A stretch of DNA of 64,000 nucleotides from Paraburkholderia heleia NBRC 101817 (GTDB lineage: Bacteria; Pseudomonadota; Gammaproteobacteria; Burkholderiales; Burkholderiaceae). This document shows positions 28,065 through 36,930 of this stretch, piece by piece. The notes beneath the pieces are model-generated. The model had not been told where the DNA came from. It saw only the letters and a list, made by a program, of their open reading frames with translations, and did no database searches. The stretch is taken from assembly GCF_000739775.1 (NCBI RefSeq), contig NZ_BBJH01000003.1, forward strand, positions 310,001-374,000. Direction: 5' to 3'. Made by a program: the position numbers and the translations under genes. Position 1 is the stretch's first letter. Each line of letters begins with the position of its first letter.

Positions 28065-29702
28065 ATGCAACCCACCGCCCATGTCGATACGTTCGCGCGC
28101 GATCATCTGCCGCCCGAGTCGCAGTGGCCCGACATGCTGCTCGACAATCCCGACGTAGCCTACCCCGCGCGCATGAATTGCGCGGTCGAGCTGCTGGACC
28201 GCGCGATCGAGGCCGGGCACGGCGAGCGCCCGGCCATCTGGTCGAATGTCGACGGCAAGCCGCAAGCCACCACGTACGCCGGGCTGCTCGCACTCGTCAA
28301 TCGCAGCGCTCGCGTGCTGGTGGAAGACATGGGGCTGAAACCGGGAAACCGCGTCTTGTTGCGCGGGCCGAACACGCTACAAATGGCAGTGGCGTTTCTC
28401 GCGTCGCTCAAGGCAGGCCTCGTGGTGATTCCCACCATGCCGCTGTTACGTGCGAAGGAGCTCAAGCAGATCGCAGACAAGGCGCAGGTTTGCGCGGCGC
28501 TGTGCGACGTGCGGCTCACGGAGGAGCTTGCGCGCTGCATGGATCCCGCCGACGAGTTCTTTTGCGCAGGCATCCAGCAGGTCTGTTACTTTCACGACAC
28601 GGCGCCTGGCACACTGGAAGCGCTCGCGGCAGGCAAGCCCGCCGACTTCACGGCCTGCGACACGGCCAGCGACGACGTCTGCCTGATCGCCTTCACCAGC
28701 GGCACGACGGGCATGCCCAAGGGCTGCATGCACTTTCACCGCGACGTGATCGCCATGTGCGACCTGTTCCCGCGTCACGTCCTGCAGCCCACGGCCGACG
28801 ACGTATTCTGCGGCACGCCGCCGCTCGCCTTCACGTTCGGGCTGGGCGGACTGCTGTGTTTTCCGCTGCGCGTCGGGGCGTCGACCGTGCTGATCGAAAA
28901 GCTCACGCCGGCGCTGCTGCTCGACACGATCCAGCGTTTCCACGCGACCATCGTCTTCACCGCGCCTACGTTCTACCGGCAGATGGCGGCGCTCGTCGCG
29001 CAGTACGACCTGGCCAGCCTGCGCAAAACGGTATCCGCCGGAGAGGCGCTGCCGCAGGCCACACGCGAGCTGTGGCGCGACGCGACGGGAATCGAGATGA
29101 TCGACGGCATTGGCGGCACTGAGCTGATTCATATCTTCGTGTCGTCCGCGGGCGCCGACGTGCGCCCCGGCTCGATCGGCCGCGCGGTGCCCGGCTACGT
29201 CGTGCAGGCGCTGGACAACGACCTGCAGCCGGTGCCGCCCGGCGTGACAGGCAATCTCGCCGTGCGCGGCCCGACCGGCTGCCGCTACCTCGCCGACGAA
29301 CGCCAGACCGTGTTCGTGCGCGGCGGCTGGAACCTGCCCGGCGACGCGGTATCCATCGACGCCGACGGCTATGTGTTCTACCAGGCCCGCTCCGACGACA
29401 TGATCGTTTCGTCTGGCTACAACATCGCGGGACCCGAAATCGAGACGGTGCTCATGCAGCACCCCGCCGTGGCCGAGTGCGGCGTAACAGGCGTGCCCGA
29501 CGAAGTACGTGGCCAGGTGGTGAAGGCGTTCGTCGTCTTGCGCCCTGGCTTCTGCGCCGGCGATGCCCTGGTCGCTGAATTGCAGAACTTCGTGAAGAAC
29601 GCGGTAGCGGCGTATAAATATCCGCGTCTGATCGCGTTTATCGACGCACTGCCGCGCACCGAGACCGGCAAGCTCAAGCGCGCGGCGTTGCGGTCGATGT
29701 GA
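28065..29702 (+). CDS. abmG: 2-aminobenzoate-CoA ligase
   Basis: 545-residue AMP-forming acyl-CoA synthetase of the benzoate-CoA ligase branch, activating anthranilate as the first committed step. Motifs: P-loop FTSGTTGMPKG, adenine site GIGGTELIHIF, GWNLPGD hinge region, SSGYNIAGPEIE and the C-terminal catalytic Lys region TETGKLKR. ATG 28065 has GGAG 6 nt upstream. The anthranilate assignment rests on operon partners; sequence alone allows other benzoates. Last gene of the operon. Confidence 0.92.
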   Translation: MQPTAHVDTFARDHLPPESQWPDMLLDNPDVAYPARMNCAVELLDRAIEAGHGERPAIWSNVDGKPQATTYAGLLALVNRSARVLVEDMGLKPGNRVLLRGPNTLQMAVAFLASLKAGLVVIPTMPLLRAKELKQIADKAQVCAALCDVRLTEELARCMDPADEFFCAGIQQVCYFHDTAPGTLEALAAGKPADFTACDTASDDVCLIAFTSGTTGMPKGCMHFHRDVIAMCDLFPRHVLQPTADDVFCGTPPLAFTFGLGGLLCFPLRVGASTVLIEKLTPALLLDTIQRFHATIVFTAPTFYRQMAALVAQYDLASLRKTVSAGEALPQATRELWRDATGIEMIDGIGGTELIHIFVSSAGADVRPGSIGRAVPGYVVQALDNDLQPVPPGVTGNLAVRGPTGCRYLADERQTVFVRGGWNLPGDAVSIDADGYVFYQARSDDMIVSSGYNIAGPEIETVLMQHPAVAECGVTGVPDEVRGQVVKAFVVLRPGFCAGDALVAELQNFVKNAVAAYKYPRLIAFIDALPRTETGKLKRAALRSM

Positions 29703-29772
29703 AGCGGGCATAGGCTGAAAAAATACGACGTAAACCATCAAATTTCCAACATTCACACATCGCGTCGCTTAG

Positions 29773-29808
29773 ACTCCCGTATGCGCATGATTTTGCGCAT
29801 ACGGGAGT
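29773..29808. terminator. 15-bp perfect inverted repeat: terminator and/or HipB site
   Basis: ACTCCCGTATGCGCA (29773-29787) and TGCGCATACGGGAGT (29794-29808) are exact complements around a 6-base loop. Position 70 bp after abmG suits a terminator, but each arm carries a TGCGCA motif that recurs through the hipBA leader, so it may also be an operator. The U-tract after it is short. Confidence 0.6.
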
Positions 29809-29821
29809 TTAAGCTTCTATT

Positions 29822-29928
29822 TGCGCAAAATTATGCACATTTTCCGTTATGAGGTCTTGACTGTGTCAATGCGCGAGATTATGCGCAAATTGCCCGATAA
29901 CAACCTATAATGCGCATCATGATGCGCA
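29822..29928. promoter_or_regulatory. TGCGCA site array upstream of and into hipB
   Basis: Exact TGCGCA occurs at 29822, 29882, 29911 and 29923, plus 29782 and 29794 in the upstream hairpin; near matches lie at 29834 and 29870. The last two copies form an 18-bp perfect palindrome, TGCGCATCATGATGCGCA (29911-29928), spanning the hipB start codons. A TATAAT box is at 29906-29911. The arrangement suggests cooperative autorepression by HipB. Confidence 0.65.
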
Positions 29929-30197
29929 AAAAATCCGCGAACCTTTCCATTTCCAACGTCGAGCGCCTGGCAGATGGCCTGCGCACGACGCGCCGCGAGC
30001 GCAAGCTGACCCAGCAGGCCCTGGCGGAGCAGGCGGGCGTCGCCCGCCGCACCGTCACGAACGCCGAACATGCAGGCAACGTCGGCGTACGCGAACTCTG
30101 CCGCCTCGTGAACGCGCTCGGCTATGAGGTCGTGCTTCGCCCCATGGACACCGTCGTCCTCGAGGACCTGAACGAAATATTCAGGGACGACGAATGA
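29922..30197 (+). CDS. hipB: HipB-like antitoxin, XRE-family HTH
   Basis: DNA-binding antitoxin of about 91 residues. The Cro/C1-type HTH reads LRTTRRERKLTQQALAEQAG then VARRTVTNAEHAGNVG. It should bind HipA and repress the operon. ATGs occur at 29910, 29919 and 29922; the first overlaps the -10 box TATAAT and cannot be translated from that promoter, so I chose 29922. No ribosome site is visible, which raises the possibility of a leaderless message. The stop overlaps the hipA start (ATGA). Confidence 0.88.
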   Translation: MRKKSANLSISNVERLADGLRTTRRERKLTQQALAEQAGVARRTVTNAEHAGNVGVRELCRLVNALGYEVVLRPMDTVVLEDLNEIFRDDE

Positions 30198-31429
30198 CTG
30201 CCGGCGCCACATTCGATCTCGAGCGGCTCCTGCGCGAAATCCGCAATCTGGAAGTCCATACGCCGCAGGGACCGAGCGGTCTGCTCGCGCGCGAAAGCCG
30301 CTTCGTCTTCAACTATGGCGACGTGCCGGACACGGCTGCCGTATCGCTCACCATGCCGGTGCGGCGCCAGAGTTATGCGAGCGGCGATCTGATGGGCATC
30401 TTCGCGATGAACCGGCCAGAGGGCTACCTGCGCTTCGTCATCGAGGAGCGGCTCGCGCGTTACGGCGCGCCGAGCGACATGTTTCTGCTGTTTCTCGCCG
30501 GCACCAATCAAATCGGGCGGCTCACCTATGCCGTGCCGGGAGAGCGGGTGCCGCAGAGCGATGGCGAGCGTCTGGACGAATTGCTTTCCTCGCCTTCGGG
30601 CCGCCTGTTCGAGCGCCTGATCGACCGCTACGCGCTCGGCTCGGGCATCTCCGGCGTGCAGCCGAAGGCGGTCGTTCCGCTCGCCGCAGATACCGCCTCG
30701 CGCCCCGCCGAGCACACGGCGCTGCCCCTGCGCACAGTGATCGTGAAAGCCGAAGGCGACGACTTCCCCGGGCTCGCGCGCAATGAATACTTCTGCATGT
30801 CGGTGGCGAAAGAGGCGGCGCTCGAGGTCCCCGACTTCTGGCTTTCCGAAGACGGCAAGCTCTTCGTCATGTCACGCTTCGACCGCGAGGCGAACGGCAC
30901 GCCGCTCGGATTCGAGGACATGAGCGTGCTCACCGGCAAGGCGAAATACGAGGGCAGCTACGAAATGATCGCCAAGGCCGTGGATATCTATACGCGTTCG
31001 GACCCGGCGCAGAAACGCCGCCTGTTCGAGCGCATCGCCCTCTCCTGCCTGCTGCGCGACGGCGATGCCCACATGAAGAACCTGGGAATCCTCTATACCG
31101 ATCCGACCGGACCGCGCCGGCTCGCTCCGGTATTCGACGTGGTCTGTACGGACATCTATCCGGACCTCGACGGACGCATGGCGCTCAGCCTCAACCGGAG
31201 CAAGACTTTCCCGCTGCCGGCGGAACTCCATGCTTTCGCCCGGCGCCTCGGCCTGCGGCAGGCCGAGAGCGAAGCGATCATGAGCCGCCTGCACGACGCC
31301 TATCTCACGGTCGCCGAGCGCTTCGCGCAGGACCGGCGATTCCACGAGGGCGATCTGCTCGTCAGGATCCGGCGTGCCGTCGAACGTCCGGGCGTCAAAC
31401 CCGTCTCGCGCCCGAAGCTGGTGCGCTAG
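30194..31429 (+). CDS. hipA: HipA-like serine/threonine kinase toxin
   Basis: 411-residue kinase of the HipA family. In E. coli HipA phosphorylates glutamyl-tRNA synthetase and drives persistence; the target here is not known. Features: SGISGVQPK near 150-158 (flexible loop with autophosphorylated Ser in the E. coli protein), VIVKAEG with ATP-binding Lys185, RNEYFCMSVAKEAAL, and catalytic DGDAHMKN with Asp291, then APVFDVV for metal binding. All core residues are intact, so it is probably active. It overlaps hipB by 4 nt. Confidence 0.92.
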   Translation: MTAGATFDLERLLREIRNLEVHTPQGPSGLLARESRFVFNYGDVPDTAAVSLTMPVRRQSYASGDLMGIFAMNRPEGYLRFVIEERLARYGAPSDMFLLFLAGTNQIGRLTYAVPGERVPQSDGERLDELLSSPSGRLFERLIDRYALGSGISGVQPKAVVPLAADTASRPAEHTALPLRTVIVKAEGDDFPGLARNEYFCMSVAKEAALEVPDFWLSEDGKLFVMSRFDREANGTPLGFEDMSVLTGKAKYEGSYEMIAKAVDIYTRSDPAQKRRLFERIALSCLLRDGDAHMKNLGILYTDPTGPRRLAPVFDVVCTDIYPDLDGRMALSLNRSKTFPLPAELHAFARRLGLRQAESEAIMSRLHDAYLTVAERFAQDRRFHEGDLLVRIRRAVERPGVKPVSRPKLVR

Positions 31430-31479
31430 GGGAACAGGTTCTGGCGAGGCATGCGAGCACGCCGCGCCGGCCGCCTGCA

Positions 31480-34170
31480 TCAGCTTTCGGCCGCCCCCTG
31501 CAGCGCGAACGCCATGCGTTTGTCCGCTGTGTCGTAGCGGCATATGACTTTGGCGCCCTCTTTCACACCACCCTTGAGCATTTCCTTCGCCAGTTCGTTC
31601 TCCACCGCCTGCTGCATTTTGCGCTTCAACTCGCGCGCGCCGAATTCCGGCCGATACCCCTCCGCCGCGAGGTAATCGATCACGCTGTCGTCGAACGTCA
31701 GGTCAATGTCCTGGCTGCGCGCCATCCGCCGGACCTGTTCGAGCTGCAGCCGCACGATCGCGCGCAACTCGTCGCTCGTGAGCGGCTGGAACATGATGAT
31801 CTCGTCGATGCGATTCAGGAACTCGGGCCGGAAATGCTGGCGCAATTCGCCCATCACGGCGCCCTGCATCGACCCTTCGGCGCTCGAGAGGAAACCCGGC
31901 CCCGAGCGCTTTTGCCCCGAGACCACGTCGGAACCGAGATTGCTCGTCGCGATCACGACCGTATTGCTGAAGTCGACCACGCGCCCCTTGCCGTCGGTGA
32001 GCCGGCCGTCGTCGAACACCTGCAGCAGCACGTTGTAGACGTCGGAGTGCGCTTTCTCGATTTCGTCGAGCAGGATCACGCAATAGGGGCGGCGGCGCAC
32101 CTTCTCGGTCAACTGGCCGCCTTCGTCATAGCCGACGTAACCCGGCGGCGAGCCGATCAGCCGCGACACGGCGTGGCGCTCCATGTACTCGCTCATGTCG
32201 ATGCGCACAATCGCGTCTTCATCGCCGAACACGACTTCGGCCAGCGCCTTCGCAAGCTCCGTCTTGCCGACGCCGGTCGGCCCGAGGAACAGGAACACCG
32301 CCGTGGGCCGCCGGCCGCGGCGCAGCCCGGCGCGCGAACGGCGCACCGCGTCGCTGACCGCCACGATGGCCTGCTCCTGACCGATCACGCGCTCATGCAG
32401 CCGCTTTTCCATTTCGAGCAGTCGTGTGCGTTCCTCGGCGGTCAGTTGCGTGACCGGCACGCCCGTGAGCTTCGAGACGATCTCCGCGACATCTTCACTC
32501 GTCACGTCGGAGGTCACGGTGCCGAGCTGGCCTTTCCAGTCGCTGGTGGCCTGCGTGAGCGCCTTTTCCTTGTCGGCAATCGGCTCATCCAGCGTATGGG
32601 CGCGCTCGAAGTTCTTGCGCGTCGCCGCATAGTCCTGCTCGCGCCGCAACTGCGCCAGCTCCGCTTCGAGTTCGAGGATCGCCGCGGGCCGCGAGGTGGC
32701 TGAAAGATGCACGCGCGCCGCCGCCTGGTCGACCAGGTCGATGGCCTTGTCGGGCAGGAAGCGCCCCATCACATAGCGGTCCGACAGCTCGGCCGCCGAC
32801 ACGAGCGCGTCGTCGCGAATGGTGACGTGGTGATGCACCTCGAGCTTGTCGCGCAAGCCGCGCAGGATGTTGATCGTCTGATCGACGCTCGGCTCGGAAA
32901 CGAACACGGGCTGAAAGCGCCGCTCGAGCGCCGCGTCTTTCTCGATGTACTTCTGGTACTCGGACAGCGTCGTGGCGCCGATCAGGTTCAGTTCGCCGCG
33001 CGCCATGGCCGGCTTGAAGACATTGGCGATGTCGAGCCCGCCCTCGCCGCCGCCCTGGCCCGCGCCGACGATCATGTGCACTTCGTCGATGAAGAGCACG
33101 AGGCTTTCGCGCTGCGCCGAGATTTCCTCCATCAGGCCCTTCACGCGTTCCTCGAATTCGCCGCGATACTTTGCGCCGGCAATCAGCCCGTTGACATTCA
33201 GCTCGACGAGCCGCCGCCCACGCAGCGATTCGGGCACGTCGCCGTTGAGCATGCGCTGCGCGAGGCCTTCGGCGATCGCGGTTTTGCCCACGCCCGGTTC
33301 GCCGATCAGCACCGGATTGTTCTTGCGCCGGCGCGCGAGCACTTCCACCACGGTCTCGATCTCGCTCGAACGCCCGATCACGGGGTCGAGCTTGCCTTCG
33401 CTCGCGAGCGCGGTGAGATCTCGGCTGTATTGGTCGAGCTGCGGGGTCGCGCTCGGCCCCTTCGCGGCGGGACGCTCGCGTTTGTCGCCCTGGGCCTCCA
33501 CGAGCCCCTGCAACACCTTCTGCGGCGTGACGCCGTAGCGGCCCAGCAGATGGCCCGCAAAACTCTCCGGCACCTGCGTGAGCCCAAAGAGCAGATGCTC
33601 GGGCGCGACGTAGCTGTGACCCAGTTCGCGCGAAACGAGAAACGCGCGGTCGAGCGCGCCCTTCAGGCGCGGCGAGACGCCGATGCGGCCGTCCTCGGGC
33701 GCGGGCGCGCCTTCGCGCTTCTGCGCATTGGCGTCGATGAACGCGCGCACGTCGTCGGGCTGAATGCCCAGACGCTTCAGGATCGCCGCGCCGGCGTCGT
33801 TGCCCGCGAGTTCGTAAAGCAGATGCTCGGTGTCGACCTCGCGCCGCCCGAACTGCACGGCCCGCTCCGCCGCGCGCTGGAGCAACTCACGCGCCACGTC
33901 GCTGAAATAGCGCTCGACGATCGCGCCGTCGCCGGCTTCCATCGCCTGCGGCGCGGGTTCGGCCGCCGGGCCGCCGGCGTCGCCTGCGCCGTCCGCCTGC
34001 TGCGAGGCGCGAAACAGCGCCTCCAGCGGACTCAAGGTGCGCTGATGGCGCGTGAGCTGCGCGTAGTGATAGTCGCAGACATCGAGAAAACGCCGCCTGC
34101 CGTCCTGCAACACGGCGACCCGCACCGTCGCGGGGCGCACGCCGCAGATATCGCAGTTGAACTGAGCCAT
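31480..34170 (-). CDS. ClpG/ClpK-like AAA+ disaggregase with N-terminal zinc-finger motif
   Basis: 896-residue Hsp100 protein. Order: CxxC-N22-CxxH (Cys6, Cys9, Cys32, His35); two Clp-N repeats (about 88-145 and 165-225); AAA1 with Walker A GEPGVGKT (290-297) and Walker B LVLFIDE (357-363); a short coiled middle domain (about 495-548); AAA2 with GPTGVGKT (630-637) and VILLDE. The extended zinc-type N-terminus and short middle domain match stand-alone ClpG/ClpK disaggregases tied to heat tolerance, though ClpC/ClpE-like unfoldases also have related parts. The AAA2 loop reads SGPGFLSS, not a clear ClpP-binding VGF/IGL. ATG 34170 has AAGGAG. Confidence 0.88.
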   Translation of the reverse strand: MAQFNCDICGVRPATVRVAVLQDGRRRFLDVCDYHYAQLTRHQRTLSPLEALFRASQQADGAGDAGGPAAEPAPQAMEAGDGAIVERYFSDVARELLQRAAERAVQFGRREVDTEHLLYELAGNDAGAAILKRLGIQPDDVRAFIDANAQKREGAPAPEDGRIGVSPRLKGALDRAFLVSRELGHSYVAPEHLLFGLTQVPESFAGHLLGRYGVTPQKVLQGLVEAQGDKRERPAAKGPSATPQLDQYSRDLTALASEGKLDPVIGRSSEIETVVEVLARRRKNNPVLIGEPGVGKTAIAEGLAQRMLNGDVPESLRGRRLVELNVNGLIAGAKYRGEFEERVKGLMEEISAQRESLVLFIDEVHMIVGAGQGGGEGGLDIANVFKPAMARGELNLIGATTLSEYQKYIEKDAALERRFQPVFVSEPSVDQTINILRGLRDKLEVHHHVTIRDDALVSAAELSDRYVMGRFLPDKAIDLVDQAAARVHLSATSRPAAILELEAELAQLRREQDYAATRKNFERAHTLDEPIADKEKALTQATSDWKGQLGTVTSDVTSEDVAEIVSKLTGVPVTQLTAEERTRLLEMEKRLHERVIGQEQAIVAVSDAVRRSRAGLRRGRRPTAVFLFLGPTGVGKTELAKALAEVVFGDEDAIVRIDMSEYMERHAVSRLIGSPPGYVGYDEGGQLTEKVRRRPYCVILLDEIEKAHSDVYNVLLQVFDDGRLTDGKGRVVDFSNTVVIATSNLGSDVVSGQKRSGPGFLSSAEGSMQGAVMGELRQHFRPEFLNRIDEIIMFQPLTSDELRAIVRLQLEQVRRMARSQDIDLTFDDSVIDYLAAEGYRPEFGARELKRKMQQAVENELAKEMLKGGVKEGAKVICRYDTADKRMAFALQGAAES

Positions 34171-34370
34171 TTCGTCTCCTTGGAAGCGATGCGCGACGCT
34201 CGCGGGTGCACTGCCCGCGCCCTGGAATGGCACGAGACATGTCCGCGCGAGCGCCGCATGAATGCTCTAACGAATGCCGAAGCGAAGTCCAGACGTCATC
34301 GTAACGTCGAATCGAACTGCGCGTCGGCAAGAGGGGACGTTTGCCAATCGACGGCGTCGCCTGCACACTC

Positions 34371-35468
34371 TCAAACGTCCTGGCGGGCTGCCGGACTGGA
34401 TGCCCCGCGGGCTTGCGCCGCCGGGTCGCGGATCCAGGCGCTCAGCAAGGTGGACGAAACGGCGAGGATCACCGGGCCGATGAAGAGCCCGACGATGCCG
34501 AAGGCGAACAAGCCGCCGAGCACGCCGGAGAGAATGAGCAGCATCGGCAGATTGACGCCGCGCCGGATCAGCACCGGACGCACGAGATTGTCGAGCATGG
34601 CGACCATCACCGACCACACCGCGAGCAGGATGGCCGCGACATGCGCGTCATGCACGAACAGCCAGATCACGCCCCCCAGCAGCGGCAGCGTCGGGCCGAT
34701 CTGCGCGAGACACAGCATGAGCATCACGGCCGTGAGCACGCCCGCACCCGGCACCCCGGCCACCCACAGGCCGATGCCGCCGAGCGCCGACTGCAGGACT
34801 GCCGTCACGACGATGCCGAGCGCCACCGCGCGCACCGAAGCGCCTGCGAGCTTGACGGCCTGCTCGCCGTAGGCGGGAGCCACGCGAATGGCGAAGCGCG
34901 TGACGTAGTCGGCGGCCTGTTCGCCGTTGCTGTACAGAATGCCCGTAATGATGACGGTGATGAACATGTGCATGACGAACACGCCCACCGAAGCGGCGTG
35001 GCCGATCAACCAGTGGGCCGCGATCGAAACGTACGGTTCGAGCTGCGCGAGCAGACCGCCCGGACCGGCGTCCGAAAACTCCTGCCACTTGCCGGCAATG
35101 CGCCCGCCCACCACGGGAATGTCGCTGACCCACTGCGGCGGCGCAGTCAACGCATAGTCGGGCAGCTTGCGGATCAGCTCCATGATCTCGCCGCCGTGCA
35201 CCGCGAGCGTCGAGATGGCTTCATAGAGCGGCAGCACGATCACGACCAGAAGGATCAGCAGCATGACGAGCGTGGCGAGCCAGCGGCGGTTGCCGCAGCG
35301 CCGCTCGATGGCTTTCATGGCCGGCCAGGTCGCGACGACGATGGTCGTGGCCCAGATCAGCCCCGGGAGAAACGGGCGCATGACGTAGAGACTGCCGATC
35401 GTCAGCGCGCAGAGTATGGCAACAACGAACAGGATGCGGGCAAGGTCCGGCATGGCTTGCGGCTTCAC
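34371..35468 (-). CDS. AI-2E family transporter (PerM/YdiK-like)
   Basis: 365-residue membrane protein with about eight hydrophobic segments and the C-terminal family block LGGLFAFGIVGLFIGPVILA. The family includes AI-2 exporters and Na+/H+ antiporters, so substrate is open. GTG at 35468 is the start, with GGAG at 6 nt; an ATG five codons later is an alternative. Upstream of the clp-like gene on the same strand, 200 bp apart, probably separate units. Confidence 0.9.
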   Translation of the reverse strand: MKPQAMPDLARILFVVAILCALTIGSLYVMRPFLPGLIWATTIVVATWPAMKAIERRCGNRRWLATLVMLLILLVVIVLPLYEAISTLAVHGGEIMELIRKLPDYALTAPPQWVSDIPVVGGRIAGKWQEFSDAGPGGLLAQLEPYVSIAAHWLIGHAASVGVFVMHMFITVIITGILYSNGEQAADYVTRFAIRVAPAYGEQAVKLAGASVRAVALGIVVTAVLQSALGGIGLWVAGVPGAGVLTAVMLMLCLAQIGPTLPLLGGVIWLFVHDAHVAAILLAVWSVMVAMLDNLVRPVLIRRGVNLPMLLILSGVLGGLFAFGIVGLFIGPVILAVSSTLLSAWIRDPAAQARGASSPAARQDV

Positions 35469-35627
35469 GTACTTCTCCTCACGGCTGGGCGCGCCTCACG
35501 GCGCCGACGCGCTAGTCTATATCGGATAGGCTACGAATCCCTTTTAAAAGTCCCGCACGGCCGCCGCCCGCAACGCACTCTGGAATAATGGCCCTTTCCC
35601 CGACCTCGCAACGAAGAAGAGCCAGCC

Positions 35628-36416
35628 ATGACCGCAACCGATACGAAACTGCCCTGCGTGCTCCTCACCAACGACGACGGCATCGACGCGCCCGGCCTCG
35701 CCGTGCTCGAAGCCGTGGCCGCCGAACTCGCGCACGAAGTCTGGGTCGTCGCGCCCGAACACGACCAGAGCGGCACCTCGCACTCGATCAGCCTGCATAC
35801 GCCGCTGCGTGTCTCCCGGCGCGGCGAGCGGCGCTTCGGCGTGCTCGGCACGCCGGGCGATTGCGTGGTGATGGCGGTGCGCCAGCTCATGGGCGACGTG
35901 CGCCCTTCGCTCGTGCTCTCGGGCATCAACCGCGGCGGCAACCTGGGCGTGGAGACGATGTTCTCGGGCACCGTGGGCGCAGCGATGACGGGCCTGTTGC
36001 TCGGCCTGCCGTCCATCGCCTTGAGCCAGACCTTCCGTGACCGCGAGCGAGTGCGCTGGGACACCGCCCGCGCACTTGCGCCGGACGTGATTCGGCGCCT
36101 CGCCGCCGTGGCGCATGACGCGCCCGTCTGCCTGAACGTGAATTTTCCCGATATCGACGCGAGCGCCGTGGGGCCGCTCACGGTCACGCGCCAGGGCGTC
36201 GGGCTCGTGCAGGGCATCGACGTCGTGCCGCAGATCGACCCGCGCGGCATGGATTACCACTGGCTGCGCTTCAATCGCGGCCCGCGCGAAAACGGGCCCG
36301 ACAGCGAAACGGCCGTGGTGAACTCCGGCCGCGTTTCGGTCACGCCGCTGCATTTCGAGCGCACCGACGAAAAGACGTTCGCCACGCTGCAAGCGGCGCT
36401 GGGCGCTGCCGCCTGA
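35628..36416 (+). CDS. surE: 5'/3'-nucleotidase SurE
   Basis: 262-residue metal-dependent survival-protein nucleotidase acting on nucleoside monophosphates. Metal ligands are in LLTNDDGIDAPG (Asp16, Asp17) near the N-terminus; LSGINRGGNLGVETMFSGTV supplies the Asn and Ser/Thr of the active site. Usually found beside pcm, nlpD or rpoS; those are absent here, so this is an extra paralogue or relocated copy. Convergent with the thioesterase gene, 23 bp apart. Confidence 0.96.
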   Translation: MTATDTKLPCVLLTNDDGIDAPGLAVLEAVAAELAHEVWVVAPEHDQSGTSHSISLHTPLRVSRRGERRFGVLGTPGDCVVMAVRQLMGDVRPSLVLSGINRGGNLGVETMFSGTVGAAMTGLLLGLPSIALSQTFRDRERVRWDTARALAPDVIRRLAAVAHDAPVCLNVNFPDIDASAVGPLTVTRQGVGLVQGIDVVPQIDPRGMDYHWLRFNRGPRENGPDSETAVVNSGRVSVTPLHFERTDEKTFATLQAALGAAA

Positions 36417-36439
36417 ACACGGCTCGATGATTGCGACGA

Positions 36440-36877
36440 TTATGCGCGCGCGGCGGCAGTCATCGCCCGCGCGATCGCCTCGCGGATGTCATCAGGAATG
36501 CCAATCGACTTGTGAGTGTCGAGCGAGGTGGTCACGATGGTCTGGCGTGCCGCCATGCGCAGCACGCCGTCCACGCCCGTGCACGCCCACGCGAGCGTGA
36601 GCGACGCCCCGCCCAGGCGCTCGACGTCGAGCGAGAGCCACACCTCGTCGCCCATCTTGCTGATCGCCTTGAAATCCACTTCGAGCCGCACGGTCGGCAT
36701 GCCCACGCGGCGAGCGCCTATCACGCCGTGATAGCCCTCCTGCGGCAACAACTCGTCGATCCACGACTCGACGAGATCGTTGAAGAGGACGAAATACTGC
36801 GGGTAAAACACAATCCCGGCGGGATCGCACTCCGAGAAGTGAATCTTGTGTTTGCGGCGGTACGTGGGCGTCGCCAT
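36440..36877 (-). CDS. 4-hydroxybenzoyl-CoA-type thioesterase (hotdog fold)
   Basis: 145-residue acyl-CoA thioesterase with catalytic Asp18 in FSECDPAGIVFYPQYF. Closest in style to the 4-HBA-CoA/YbgC branch, hydrolysing aryl- or short acyl-CoAs. ATG 36877 has AAGGAG at 9 nt; an ATG six codons upstream is possible. No pathway partner is adjacent; a role in clearing aromatic CoA esters is possible given the anthranilate operon 7 kb away, but this is speculative. Confidence 0.9.
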   Translation of the reverse strand: MATPTYRRKHKIHFSECDPAGIVFYPQYFVLFNDLVESWIDELLPQEGYHGVIGARRVGMPTVRLEVDFKAISKMGDEVWLSLDVERLGGASLTLAWACTGVDGVLRMAARQTIVTTSLDTHKSIGIPDDIREAIARAMTAAARA

Positions 36878-36930
36878 GCGTGTGTCTCCTTTCATGCCTC
36901 AGCAACGGCGCGCGACTGCGCGCGGCAGCG

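Noticed and set aside
29857..29885. TTGACT-N17-TATGCG as hipB promoter
   Set aside because: The -10 is weak compared with TATAAT at 29906; kept only as an alternative to the leaderless start.
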